The notes under the pieces: generated by a model | Told to the model about the DNA's origin: nothing | Databases searched by the model: none | The model's input: only the letters and a program-made list of their open reading frames with translations | Shown here: positions 27,031-36,219 of the stretch, in pieces | How the letters are laid out: each line of letters opens with the position of its first letter | Position numbering within the stretch: the stretch's first letter is position 1 | Translations under genes and position numbers: made by a program | Assembly (NCBI GenBank): GCA_937125455.1 | Contig: CAKZLK010000019.1 | Coordinates: 1 to 62,671, forward strand | Source: an uncultured Aequorivita sp. | Lineage (GTDB): Bacteria; Bacteroidota; Bacteroidia; Flavobacteriales; Flavobacteriaceae | Reading direction: 5' to 3' | Length of the DNA: 62,671 nucleotides

Positions 27031-28407
27031 TTATTCCTTTATAATCTTTTTCACAAACCTCCCATCAACAGTAGTTATCTGCAAAAAATACATGCCACTT
27101 TGAAGCGTTGAAATGTCTAGCTGTTGGATATTTCCATTTACTTGAAGAACTTTTTTACCTAATATATCAAAGACTGTTGCGCCAATAATAGGTTCTTTTT
27201 TTGAGCTTATATAGACCAACCCTTTTGTAGGATTTGGATAGATTTTAATAGCATCTATTTCATTTTCCCCAACGCTCAAAATAGTTGGGTTTTCATACCA
27301 AGCGAGCTTTGGTTCACTTTGTGTTCCAGAAATTACATCTTGATCGCCATCACCGTCTATATCTGCTGCAAAAACTGATATAGTCGCAAAAAGATCATTT
27401 GTAATCGTTTTCTTTTCACTAAAATTGCCTAAACCATCCATGTTTTCAAACCATAGTACTGAGCTTTCAGGTGCTGAAGTTACAAGAACATCCATATCAT
27501 TGTCATTATCTAAGTCTGCGGCATATACATCAAAGGGAGCATCAACATTGAGAGATATGTTTCGCTCACTACTAAAATTCCCTAATCCGTCCAGATTTTC
27601 CCACCATGCAATTAAATCGATAGCTCCAGATGTTCCCACAATATCATTATCGCCATCTCCATCAAAATCAGCAATAAATACAAACAATATTGCCAATCCT
27701 GGTGTGCTTACCATATTCGGAGAACCAAAATTACCCAGTCCATCAAGGTTCTCAAACCAAGACATCCGTCTTGTTCCAGGAGTTCCCGCCACAATATCGA
27801 TGTCCCCATCTCCATCTATATCACCTACCGATAAACCAGTGCTAGTTATAAAGTCTGTAATTACTATCTGGCTTGCTCCAAATGTCCCCTGCCCATCTAA
27901 ATTTTTGTACCAAGCTAAGGTTCTGTCGTCCTGCGAGTTTACGATCAAATCATTATCTCCGTCTCCATCAATGTCTGCAACGGCAACAGCACCTTGGCCT
28001 TGCGTAGCTGTATTGATAACGTTTACATTGCCAAAGGTTCCCTGCCCATCAAGATTTTCATACCAGACCAGTTTATCCATTGGTGCAACAGGACTTGTTC
28101 CTATTACATCTATATCACCGTCACCGTCAAGATCCCCACTCGAAATAAATCTAGGTTGTTCTAAATTTCCAATTATTTGCATAGGCCCAAAATTGCCAAT
28201 ACCATCTTCATTCCGAAACCAAGCAAAATTTTCTTGCCCAGAGTTACTCACTCTTAGAATATCCATATTTCCATCTCCATCAATATCAGCTGCAATGGTT
28301 CGGCGGGTTATACCTATTTGTGAAGGTATTAAATGTTCAGTCCAGTTTTGTGCCAGCCCTAATAAAGTAAAACTGAAATAGGCAGTTATAAAAGCCAAAA
28401 ATCTCAT
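27031..28407 (-). CDS. FG-GAP/VCBS repeat protein with T9SS sorting domain
   Basis: A 458-residue secreted protein: signal peptide to about residue 19 (LLGLAQ), then seven or eight repeats of about 45 residues, each with the Ca-binding loop D(I/F/L)DGDGD(I/N)D and a following WFENLDGxGNF(G/S) strand. These are FG-GAP/VCBS blades that form an integrin-alpha-like propeller. The tail is a T9SS type A domain (IKIYPNPTKGLVYI near 385, LQSGMYFLQITT near 430). Probably a surface binding protein; no enzyme motif seen. Confidence 0.87.
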   Translation of the reverse strand: MRFLAFITAYFSFTLLGLAQNWTEHLIPSQIGITRRTIAADIDGDGNMDILRVSNSGQENFAWFRNEDGIGNFGPMQIIGNLEQPRFISSGDLDGDGDIDVIGTSPVAPMDKLVWYENLDGQGTFGNVNVINTATQGQGAVAVADIDGDGDNDLIVNSQDDRTLAWYKNLDGQGTFGASQIVITDFITSTGLSVGDIDGDGDIDIVAGTPGTRRMSWFENLDGLGNFGSPNMVSTPGLAILFVFIADFDGDGDNDIVGTSGAIDLIAWWENLDGLGNFSSERNISLNVDAPFDVYAADLDNDNDMDVLVTSAPESSVLWFENMDGLGNFSEKKTITNDLFATISVFAADIDGDGDQDVISGTQSEPKLAWYENPTILSVGENEIDAIKIYPNPTKGLVYISSKKEPIIGATVFDILGKKVLQVNGNIQQLDISTLQSGMYFLQITTVDGRFVKKIIKE

Positions 28408-28422
28408 AGTCTAAATAAATTT

Positions 28423-28456
28423 AAAAAACCTCCCAAGAATATCTCTTGGGAGGTTT
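28423..28456 (-). terminator. Terminator of the metalloprotease gene
   Basis: Perfect 13-bp stem TCTTGGGAGGTTT against AAACCTCCCAAGA (28426-28438, 28444-28456) with a 5-nt loop. On the minus strand it is followed by a T run, seven bases after the metalloprotease stop. Confidence 0.93.
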
Positions 28457-28462
28457 AGATTA

Positions 28463-29950
28463 CTAATTGCCGCTTTTTTGAATTACAGTTTGTTCTGTAT
28501 TCCCTTCAGAATAAATTTTATCTATAACATATAATCCACTAGGCAGCTCATCTATTAAATTTGGATTATTGATTCCAGTTGAGTCCTTTGGCATTAAAGT
28601 TACATTTCCATTAAAAATCCCATCGTTAAACAATGTTACACTGCCACTATTAGGTTTTCTGTAAGGATTGTCGTAACATCTTCGAGGTTGTGGCCAGAAA
28701 ATAGGTTCGTTCTCAATTTTTATGCCTATTGCGGAATGATTTGGATGATAAATCTTGCTATAATCCTCTTCAAATTTGCTTATTTCCTTAATGTTGTATT
28801 GAGTATAGGAAAAATTAATGTTCTCGTATGCTACTGGCTCTGGGCAATCACAATCGCATTCTAAAAAACGATATTCAAATCCTGGCTGAAATAATGGTTT
28901 GTATAAAACATCATTTGGTAAATTTGGATCAAAATATTCTCCTGAATATGGTTCATACAAAGAACTTATAGGCACAATGGCTGGTGCATAATCCCCACAA
29001 GCCAATGCCTCCCTAGCCCGAATACCTTGGCCTACAGTAACAATGTAGTCAACACAATCATATGCATCAGATAAAATATTGGCTACATCCGCTGGAGTGG
29101 GATCATATGCTTCATGTTCATCACTGTTATCAAATTGAAAACCAAAGATATAGTTGCAGTTAGCGTCAATATATGGATAAGTTCCATCAGATCTACGTAA
29201 ATAACCTGGTTCAGCCGCAGTATCTTCGACTCTATCGCCTGCGGTTCTAGCATTAAAACTTGGGTTTATTGATCCATCAGGTAAAAATTCCTTTCGTGTT
29301 ACATGCTCTGAACCGGAGCGTGTGTGATATAAAGTAAGATCATGGCCCATTTCGTGTAACATTCCGGGAGTAGTCATCGCTCCAGAGTTCTTTCCAACAG
29401 TAAACTTATCTGGATATCCTCCCCAGCCTCCAAATACTCCATAGCCGTATAAATAAACATTTACAGCATTGGCATCTTTTTTTCCATTCTGACTCGCCCA
29501 TTCTTCCAAAGCTGAGATGTGGGGATATGTTTGTTCAAGAATATAAAAACCATTAAGGTCTGGATCAGGAATACCATCTCCATCTTGATCCCAATAATGA
29601 ATTGGGCTATCAAACTCTTCATAGCCCCCATATTTAAAGAATATTTTATATTCATTAAAATAAATATTCAATTTAGCAATGGCAGTAAGTGATTCGTGTT
29701 CTCTATTTGGAAAATCATTTCCACCACCATTTGGTCTGTTAATTCCCCAAAATTTAACATTTACAACAATAGGATCAAATTGATCTAAAATAGTAGGATC
29801 TGCACTGCCAGTTTGATTACAAGATACTAGTGGTATATAGGAGTCATCATCAAAAGCACATTTGTAATTGTCCTGCTGCGCGTTCATAAAAAATACATTT
29901 AGCATAAATGTACAAAAAAGTAATCTGAAAAATAGTTTGGTTGGTTTCAT
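28463..29950 (-). CDS. Secreted zinc metalloprotease with metzincin-like motif
   Basis: A 495-residue exported protein (signal peptide to about residue 24). The zinc site is HEMGH at 199-203 with a third His at 209 (HDLTLYH), a metzincin-like HEXXHxxxxxH; the usual Gly in the middle is a Thr. A Ca-binding-looking DQDGDGIPDPD precedes it near 121. After the catalytic part come Cys-rich ECDCDCPEP near 365 and a short tail LPSGLYVIDKIYSEGNTEQ that looks like a reduced T9SS domain. Its family is not one I can name. Substrate unknown; secretion through T9SS is inferred. Confidence 0.75.
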   Translation of the reverse strand: MKPTKLFFRLLFCTFMLNVFFMNAQQDNYKCAFDDDSYIPLVSCNQTGSADPTILDQFDPIVVNVKFWGINRPNGGGNDFPNREHESLTAIAKLNIYFNEYKIFFKYGGYEEFDSPIHYWDQDGDGIPDPDLNGFYILEQTYPHISALEEWASQNGKKDANAVNVYLYGYGVFGGWGGYPDKFTVGKNSGAMTTPGMLHEMGHDLTLYHTRSGSEHVTRKEFLPDGSINPSFNARTAGDRVEDTAAEPGYLRRSDGTYPYIDANCNYIFGFQFDNSDEHEAYDPTPADVANILSDAYDCVDYIVTVGQGIRAREALACGDYAPAIVPISSLYEPYSGEYFDPNLPNDVLYKPLFQPGFEYRFLECDCDCPEPVAYENINFSYTQYNIKEISKFEEDYSKIYHPNHSAIGIKIENEPIFWPQPRRCYDNPYRKPNSGSVTLFNDGIFNGNVTLMPKDSTGINNPNLIDELPSGLYVIDKIYSEGNTEQTVIQKSGN

Positions 29951-30032
29951 AAAAACAGTATTTAGTTAAACAATAATTTAATTAGCTAAATAACTGGGGA
30001 GGAATCTTAACTTACAAAAAATTAATTATTAA

Positions 30033-30063
30033 TCGATAATTGTCTCAAAATTTTCGATAATTG
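30033..30063. repeat. Direct repeat upstream of the hydrolase gene
   Basis: TCGATAATTG occurs at 30033-30042 and 30054-30063, 21 bp apart (two helical turns), in the AT-rich 285-bp region between divergent secreted-protein genes. It could be a pair of operator half-sites. Nothing else clear was seen in this gap. Confidence 0.5.
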
Positions 30064-30235
30064 ACCTATTTTTTGTTATAATATCATAAAATAATGTTAT
30101 CTCATTGAATTTTTCATACTTCTTCGAAAAAATAAAATTAAAACCCAAAACATTCATAATCAAAGTCGTTTATTAGGCGAAAATAATATCCTTAAAATTT
30201 CACTAACTTACTCAACTAAACCAAAACAACACCCA

Positions 30236-31882
30236 ATGAAAAAATTTTACATTCTCCTTTTAATCTTCACCACCCAATTTACCTTCGCCCAAATCCGTTT
30301 CCAAAACATTCCCGATGGCGCAACATACCCCGAAAGCCAAGTAGTTGAAACCATATTAGCAAACATCGCTTACCAAGGATATGAAGAAACCCAAGCCTAT
30401 TTTGGTGAAGGCGAATATGAAATCTTTTTAGACAATCTAGATGGTGTGCTAGACAAGCCCATCATCGTCCTCGACGGTTTCGATCCAGGCGATGCACGCG
30501 ACATTAGCGGTCTATACGCAAGCCTAAGCTTCGGCGGACAAAACATGGCAGACATCCTTCGCGATGAAGGATATGATATCGTTATCCTCAATGCCCCACT
30601 TTATACCACAGGCGGTAAAGACATAGACGGCGGTGGAGATTACATCCAGCGAAACGCTATGGTTTTAATAGCAATGATCCAGCAATTAAACGCAGACAAA
30701 GTAGGCAATGAAGAACTCGTTGTTCTAGGCCCAAGTATGGGTGGTCTCATTGCGCGTTACGCCCTTTCATATATGGAAGCCAACAGCCTCGATCCTGAAA
30801 CACGTCTCTATATTTCATTTGATTCACCCCATCGTGGAGCCAACATTCCTATAAGCCTTCAGTATCTAATAAACTATTTCGCAGTGCAGGTTGGTGACGC
30901 TACAGCACAACAAGTAGTAGACCAACTATTGAATTCCCCTGCCGCTAAGGAAATGCTCCTCGATCATTTATTAGGTCATTTATTAGCAGGCTCAGACTTT
31001 GAGCAAGACCCAACAAAAGTATTGCCTTTAGGCGCCCCCGGTTTCAGAAATGAATTCCAAGCAGAATTGGATGCTTTAGGTTTTCCAAATAATGTGAGAA
31101 ATGTAACAATGATAAACGGCAGTGGAAATGGAACAACCACAGGTAGCCCAGGAGCTACAGTTGTAGATACTAACCTTACTATCGATGCCTTAACAAATGT
31201 TGATGTAGCCCTTAAATTCACCCCACCAGCAAACCAAACCAACACCGTAACGGATGTTACTGTTTACTTTGCAACCATACCTATAAACACATATACTACC
31301 ACATCACAATCTCCCAGTACCAGCGCAGGAATTGATAGCGCCCCAGGTGGAACAGGAAGCATAAGTGATGCGCTTGGCGACGGTGGTGGAAATCAAGTTT
31401 TGATAGATTTCATCAATGCATTGCAACAGGACTTGTATTCCTTTATTCCAACAATGAGCTCTTTGGCAATTGACAATCCAGATTGGTACGCCACACCTAA
31501 TTTGGCTGATTCACCTTTTGTGAATGTTTATATTCAGGACACCAATGAACCTCACGTAACCGTTACTGCAGCAAGTGCACAATTCGCTTTAGATGAAATT
31601 AGAAACGGAACTATCTCTGTGGGTGATAATCAATTTGACAATCAGTTTGTTCTTGCACAAAACCCAGTAAAGAAAACAATTAACATCGCAATTCCTAATC
31701 AAATTTCAACAGAAAAATTAACTACCACAGTCTTTAATTTTACAGGACAAAAACTGATGGAGCAAACCTGGACCGCGCCACATGGACAAATTACTTGGAA
31801 CCACAGCTTAGCTAACGGGATCTATTTGCTAAAGTTAGACACTGGCAGTACAATACAGACCATAAAAATGATAGTTGAATAG
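30236..31882 (+). CDS. Secreted alpha/beta-hydrolase with T9SS sorting domain
   Basis: A 548-residue exported hydrolase (signal peptide to about residue 19, TFAQ). The nucleophile elbow is GPSMGGLIARY with Ser near 167, preceded by an oxyanion-type VLDGFDPGD near 75. A SFDSPHRGANIP stretch near 198 is typical of lipase/PGAP1-like folds, and a candidate catalytic His lies in TNEPHVTV near 434. The C-terminus is a T9SS domain (FVLAQNPVKKTINI near 477, LANGIYLLKLD near 528). Probably a surface lipase or esterase. Confidence 0.83.
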   Translation: MKKFYILLLIFTTQFTFAQIRFQNIPDGATYPESQVVETILANIAYQGYEETQAYFGEGEYEIFLDNLDGVLDKPIIVLDGFDPGDARDISGLYASLSFGGQNMADILRDEGYDIVILNAPLYTTGGKDIDGGGDYIQRNAMVLIAMIQQLNADKVGNEELVVLGPSMGGLIARYALSYMEANSLDPETRLYISFDSPHRGANIPISLQYLINYFAVQVGDATAQQVVDQLLNSPAAKEMLLDHLLGHLLAGSDFEQDPTKVLPLGAPGFRNEFQAELDALGFPNNVRNVTMINGSGNGTTTGSPGATVVDTNLTIDALTNVDVALKFTPPANQTNTVTDVTVYFATIPINTYTTTSQSPSTSAGIDSAPGGTGSISDALGDGGGNQVLIDFINALQQDLYSFIPTMSSLAIDNPDWYATPNLADSPFVNVYIQDTNEPHVTVTAASAQFALDEIRNGTISVGDNQFDNQFVLAQNPVKKTINIAIPNQISTEKLTTTVFNFTGQKLMEQTWTAPHGQITWNHSLANGIYLLKLDTGSTIQTIKMIVE

Positions 31883-31899
31883 GAAATTGAATTTTTTAT

Positions 31900-32589
31900 A
31901 TGAAGAAATATATATTCTTGTCAGCTTTCGCTTTGGGGCTAGGTTTTTTTTCGTGTACGCCAAAAAAGGAAAAAATAATAGCGATAGATGTTTTGCTGAC
32001 TCCTTCTGAAGAAATGCGCTCGCAAGCCATTCAACTAAATAAGCTGATAAAGCAGAACAACCCTGAAACCATAAAACTGGACAAAAACCATGTGCCACAT
32101 ATCACTTTGTTGCAATGTTTCATCAATGAAAAAGATTTACCCAAAGTGAATGAAGCATTGAAGGGTTTGTACAAAACTATTGCTCAGGATTCTCTAAAAG
32201 CTGAAAGTCTTTTTTATTATGAAGACAAAGAAGAGAGTTTTGCAATGGTTCGCTTAAAAAAAACATCGCCATTATTGGAAATTCACAAAAATGTTATCGA
32301 GCTTGTAAAACCATATATCGTAAATAACGGTTCCGAAGAATCCTTCGTGCAAAATCCAGATGGCAGCCCAATTAGTGAGTCCAGCGTTGCCTATGTCCCT
32401 GACTTTCTTGAGAAGTACAGTTATGAAAACTTCGACCCGCATATTAGCTTGGGTGTGGCTCAGAGAATACTATTAGACAGTTTAAATCTGCATGTTTTTA
32501 AACCAATCCAATTTAAAGCTACATCAATAAGCGTATATCAATTGGGCGATCACGGAACTGCACAAAAACTATTGTTGAAATCTGAATAA
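31900..32589 (+). CDS. Lipoprotein with 2H phosphoesterase fold
   Basis: A 229-residue protein with lipobox GFFSC (Cys 19). The mature domain carries two HxT/S motifs in the right order and spacing for a 2H phosphoesterase (2'-5' RNA ligase/CPDase superfamily): HVPHITLLQC with His 67 and Thr 69, and FDPHISLG with His 181 and Ser 183. It begins AIDVLLTPSEEMR like LigT-type proteins. Members normally act on 2',3'-cyclic or 2'-5' phosphodiesters in the cytoplasm; here the lipobox predicts an exported enzyme. It lies 17 bp downstream of the hydrolase and likely shares its transcript. Confidence 0.8.
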   Translation: MKKYIFLSAFALGLGFFSCTPKKEKIIAIDVLLTPSEEMRSQAIQLNKLIKQNNPETIKLDKNHVPHITLLQCFINEKDLPKVNEALKGLYKTIAQDSLKAESLFYYEDKEESFAMVRLKKTSPLLEIHKNVIELVKPYIVNNGSEESFVQNPDGSPISESSVAYVPDFLEKYSYENFDPHISLGVAQRILLDSLNLHVFKPIQFKATSISVYQLGDHGTAQKLLLKSE

Positions 32590-32615
32590 TTTTCCGTTTA
32601 TATCACCTCATAAAA

Positions 32616-32645
32616 AAAGCACGTGGATAATCCCACGTACTTTTT
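32616..32645. terminator. Bidirectional terminator
   Basis: ACGTGG / CCACGT (32621-32626, 32633-32638) extended past one mismatch by AAG/CTT, flanked by an A run on the left and a T run on the right, between convergent genes. Confidence 0.85.
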
Positions 32646-32667
32646 GTTTATTATTAAATCAGGCTTT

Positions 32668-33294
32668 TTAAATTTTTTCCAGTGCAGCTTTGATGTAAGT
32701 GTCACCTTTCAAAATTTCAAAAGTTTTATTTTTTCCAACGGACTCATCAAGAGAGCCAACTAAAGTTTCAGCAACATCAGCACGAGGAATTTCACCACGT
32801 TTGTTTAATTTGTTGTCAAGCTCAATTTTTCCGTTTCCATCATTGTTGGTTAGAGCACCCGGACGAACAATGGTATATTCAATGCCCAGCTGTTTTAAGT
32901 ATTCATCTGCATTGTGTTTAGCTTTTAAATAGTCCTCTAAATCTTCAGCTTCTTCAGGTTTATCGGCGCCCATGGAGCTAAGCATTACAAATTTTTTCAC
33001 GCCTTTTTCCTTAGCGGCATCCATCAGTTTTTTGGCGCCTTCTTGATCGACCTCCTTCACTTTTTTTCCTCCCGATCCTGCGGCGAAGATTACACGGTCA
33101 ATACCATTTGTTGTTTGGCTCACATCATTTTCCAAATCGGCCAAAATGGTTTCTACACCATCTTTCTGAAAATGTGAAACCTGTTCTTCCTTTCGAACCA
33201 TTGCAACTGGTTTGTATTTATTAGATTCTTTTAAAATTGAGATTATCTTTTTTCCTGTGGTGCCGTTTGCACCAGCTACTAATATTTTTTCCAT
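32668..33294 (-). CDS. NAD(P)-binding atypical SDR (NmrA/YwnB-like)
   Basis: A 208-residue Rossmann protein: dinucleotide motif GANGTTGKK at 8-16, VIFAAGSGG near 69, FVMLSSMGAD near 102, IVRPGALTN near 142 and PRADVAETLVGSL near 170. These match the atypical SDR5 group (NAD(P)H-dependent reductase/epimerase-like) that lacks the Tyr-x3-Lys catalytic pair. Enzymatic activity is uncertain; redox sensing is possible. Single-gene unit. Confidence 0.85.
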   Translation of the reverse strand: MEKILVAGANGTTGKKIISILKESNKYKPVAMVRKEEQVSHFQKDGVETILADLENDVSQTTNGIDRVIFAAGSGGKKVKEVDQEGAKKLMDAAKEKGVKKFVMLSSMGADKPEEAEDLEDYLKAKHNADEYLKQLGIEYTIVRPGALTNNDGNGKIELDNKLNKRGEIPRADVAETLVGSLDESVGKNKTFEILKGDTYIKAALEKI

Positions 33295-33499
33295 AATCTG
33301 AATATACAGCTAGTCTATATGAGCTAGTAATGTTTTCACAATGTTTAACCCTTTAAAAGCCTTTTTTTATGGCTTCTTTAACGTTAAAGAACTTCTTTAT
33401 TGGAAATTGAAGACAGTTGTAGTAATTCGCCTAATTCTTTCTAACTAATTATTCATTCCTAATTTTACTGCTTATCTTTACAATCAAACAAATTATTCC

Positions 33500-34381
33500 A
33501 TGGATTACACTGCAAAAATGCTTCGCGATGACGCGTTAAAAGGAAAAACAATCGTAGTAACAGGCGGCGGAAGCGGCTTGGGAAAGGCAATGACAACCTA
33601 TTTTTTAGAATTGGGTGCCAATGTAGTTATTACTTCCCGTAACATAGAAAAACTACAAACTGTAAAAGAAGAACTAGAAGCGGCTACTGGCGGAAAAGTA
33701 TTGCCTGTGCAGTGCGACGTACGAAATTATGATGAGGTAGAAGCAATGGTTGAAGCTTCGGTTAAAGAATTCGGGACTGTAGATGTTTTATTGAATAACG
33801 CTGCAGGAAACTTTATTTCACCTACCGAAAGACTTTCAGCGAATGCTTTTGATACAATTATTGATATTGTTTTAAAAGGAACAAAAAACTGTACGCTCGC
33901 TTTCGGAAAACATTGGATTGAGAAAAAAGAAACCAACAAAGTTGTTTTAAATATAGTTACAACCTATGCCTTTACGGGTTCAGCTTACGTTGTTCCAAGC
34001 GCCACAGCAAAAGCTGGCGTGTTAGCGATGACACGTTCTTTGGCGGTGGAATGGGCTAAATATGGAATACGTTTTAATGCGATTGCTCCGGGACCATTCC
34101 CAACAAAAGGAGCTTGGGACAGGTTACTTCCGGGCGATTTGAAGGAAAAATTCGACCCTGCAAAAAAAGTTCCTGTTAAGCGTGTGGGCGAGCACCAAGA
34201 ATTGGCAAATCTTGCCGCATATCTTGTTTCAGATTTTTCAGCATATATCAATGGTGAAGTAGTGGTAATAGACGGTGGTGAATGGTTAAAAGGAGCGGGA
34301 CAAATGAACCTTCTAGAAGAAGTTCCACAACAAATGTGGGATATGCTAGAAGCGATGATACGGGAAAAGAAGAGTAAATAA
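33500..34381 (+). CDS. SDR oxidoreductase, 2,4-dienoyl-CoA reductase-like
   Basis: A 293-residue short-chain dehydrogenase: TGGGSGLGKAMT near 21, VLLNNAAGNFISPTE near 96, and the active-site region VTTYAFTGSAYVVPSATAKAG near 153. PGPFPTKGAWDRL near 197 and the NNAAGNF motif are characteristic of 2,4-dienoyl-CoA reductases (DECR/PECR) of unsaturated fatty-acid beta-oxidation. A -7 box TATCTTTA (33473-33480) precedes the ATG by 19 bp. Confidence 0.87.
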   Translation: MDYTAKMLRDDALKGKTIVVTGGGSGLGKAMTTYFLELGANVVITSRNIEKLQTVKEELEAATGGKVLPVQCDVRNYDEVEAMVEASVKEFGTVDVLLNNAAGNFISPTERLSANAFDTIIDIVLKGTKNCTLAFGKHWIEKKETNKVVLNIVTTYAFTGSAYVVPSATAKAGVLAMTRSLAVEWAKYGIRFNAIAPGPFPTKGAWDRLLPGDLKEKFDPAKKVPVKRVGEHQELANLAAYLVSDFSAYINGEVVVIDGGEWLKGAGQMNLLEEVPQQMWDMLEAMIREKKSK

Positions 34382-34384
34382 AAT

Positions 34385-34457
34385 GCTTTAAGCTATAGAC
34401 AATAAGCAATAGGCTTTAGACGAAATATATAAAAGCTTACAGCGTACAGCTTAAAGC
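34385..34457. repeat. Perfect 10-bp inverted repeat between SDR and parA
   Basis: GCTTTAAGCT (34385-34394) and its reverse complement AGCTTAAAGC (34448-34457) enclose degenerate copies of the same words (GGCTTTAGAC, AAAGCTTAC). It starts four bases after the SDR stop. Possibly a folded transcript end or a decayed dispersed repeat. Confidence 0.7.
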
Positions 34458-34548
34458 CTTATGCTAATGTTCACTTCCTGTTAACAAAAATGATTTTCTA
34501 TCCACATAATTAATCGTACTTTTAACTGCTAAAATTTCAAGCAAATTA

Positions 34549-35319
34549 ATGGGTAAAATTATTGCAATTGCAAACCAAAAAGGAGGTGTGGGCAAGACCA
34601 CGACCTCAGTAAATTTAGCGGCCTCTTTGGGCGTTTTGGAGAAGAAGGTTTTACTTATTGATGCAGATCCGCAAGCCAATGCAACTTCGGGATTGGGAAT
34701 TGATGTTGAAACTGTTGAAATAGGTACTTACCAGTTGCTTGAGCATAGCGCTACGGCAAAGGAAGCCATCGTTTCTACAAATTCACCCAATCTTGATTTA
34801 ATTCCATCACATATAGATTTAGTTGCAATAGAGATTGAATTGGTTGATGTAGAAAACCGTGAGTATATGCTGAAAAAAGCCATTGAGGGCCTAAAAGCAG
34901 ATTACGACTACATTCTTATCGATTGTGCACCTTCATTGGGCTTGCTTACATTGAATGCGCTTACAGCGGCAGATTCGGTTATCATTCCAATTCAGTGTGA
35001 ATACTTTGCTTTGGAAGGACTTGGTAAACTGTTGAATACTATTAAAAGCGTTCAAAAAATTCACAACGAAAACCTTGATATTGAAGGGTTGTTGCTAACA
35101 ATGTACGATCAGCGTCTTCGCCTTTCAAACCAAGTGGTAGATGAGGTGAAAAAGCACTTTGACGAAATGGTTTTCAAAACAATCATTCAGCGGAATGTGC
35201 GTTTAAGTGAAGCGCCCAGTTATGGCGAAAGCATTATCAGTTATGATGCCGCTAGCAAAGGAGCTGATAATTATTTAAGTTTGGCGCACGAATTAATACA
35301 GAAAAACGAAAAAGAATAA
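34549..35319 (+). CDS. parA: Chromosome-partitioning ATPase ParA
   Basis: A 256-residue ParA/Soj protein with deviant Walker A KGGVGKTTTSVNLAASL (residues 11-27), the A' motif LLIDADPQANAT near 38, and Walker B YILIDCAPSLGL near 117. With ParB it segregates the replication origin. The stop is followed without gap by parB. A -7 box TACTTTTA (34517-34524) precedes the start by 24 bp. Confidence 0.95.
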   Translation: MGKIIAIANQKGGVGKTTTSVNLAASLGVLEKKVLLIDADPQANATSGLGIDVETVEIGTYQLLEHSATAKEAIVSTNSPNLDLIPSHIDLVAIEIELVDVENREYMLKKAIEGLKADYDYILIDCAPSLGLLTLNALTAADSVIIPIQCEYFALEGLGKLLNTIKSVQKIHNENLDIEGLLLTMYDQRLRLSNQVVDEVKKHFDEMVFKTIIQRNVRLSEAPSYGESIISYDAASKGADNYLSLAHELIQKNEKE

Positions 35320-36219
35320 ATGGCGAAAGCGACCAAAAAACAAGCCTTAGGCCGCGGACTTTCAGCACTTTTGAAAGACCCGTCTAACGATATAAAATCC
35401 GTAGCAGACAAAAATGCCGATAAAGTAGTAGGCAGTATTGTCGAGCTGGATTTGGGCAGTATTGAAGTAAACCCATTTCAGCCGCGAACCAGTTTTAATG
35501 AAGAATCACTTCGAGAGCTGGCCTCTTCCATTAGGGAGCTTGGTGTAATTCAACCAATTACAGTTCGAAAACTAGACTTTAATAAATATCAATTGGTTAG
35601 CGGGGAGCGCCGTTTTCGAGCTTCAAAATTGGTTGGTTTAGAAACTATTCCAGCCTACATCCGTATTGCAAACGATCAAGAATCTCTTGAAATGGCTTTG
35701 GTTGAAAACATCCAAAGACAAGATTTAGATCCTATTGAAATTGCACTTTCATACCAACGATTAATTGAAGAAATTAGCGTCACTCAAGAAGAATTGAGCG
35801 ACCGGGTAGGGAAGAACCGTTCCACCATCGCTAATTATCTTCGTTTGTTGAAGCTGGATCCAATCATCCAAACCGGCATGCGCGATGGTTTTATTAGTAT
35901 GGGGCACGGTCGTGCTTTGATAAATGTTGAAGATTTAAGCGATCAACTTGATATTTATGAAAAGATTTTAAGCCAGAATCTTTCTGTTCGCGATACGGAA
36001 GCTTTGGTGCGAAACTTTAAAAATCCGGATCAAAAAGTAGCACAACAGAAACCGAGCGCACCTCCTTTCGTCAAAAAAGCGAAAAAAGAGCTAACAGATC
36101 TTTTTGAAACAACTGTTGATGTAAAAGTTTCAAAATCTGGAAAAGGACAATTAGTGGTTCCTTTTAAGAATAAAGAAGATTTTGAGCGTATTTTGAAGCT
36201 AATCAAAAGTGAAAAATAA
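35320..36219 (+). CDS. parB: Chromosome-partitioning protein ParB
   Basis: A 299-residue ParB/Spo0J: the N-terminal KKQALGRGLSALL ParA-interaction motif, CTPase domain with VNPFQPRTSF near 51, GERRFRASKLVG near 95 and ENIQRQDLDPIE near 129, the HTH (TQEELSDRVGKNRSTIANYLR near 151), and a C-terminal dimerisation segment. It binds parS; no canonical parS was recognised in this window. Its ATG is at the base after the parA stop. Confidence 0.95.
   Translation: MAKATKKQALGRGLSALLKDPSNDIKSVADKNADKVVGSIVELDLGSIEVNPFQPRTSFNEESLRELASSIRELGVIQPITVRKLDFNKYQLVSGERRFRASKLVGLETIPAYIRIANDQESLEMALVENIQRQDLDPIEIALSYQRLIEEISVTQEELSDRVGKNRSTIANYLRLLKLDPIIQTGMRDGFISMGHGRALINVEDLSDQLDIYEKILSQNLSVRDTEALVRNFKNPDQKVAQQKPSAPPFVKKAKKELTDLFETTVDVKVSKSGKGQLVVPFKNKEDFERILKLIKSEK

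Noticed and set aside
34549-36219. A parS site or replication origin near parAB
   Set aside because: No 16-bp parS-like palindrome, DnaA-box cluster or dnaA gene was recognised; parAB here is not evidence of an origin within the window.
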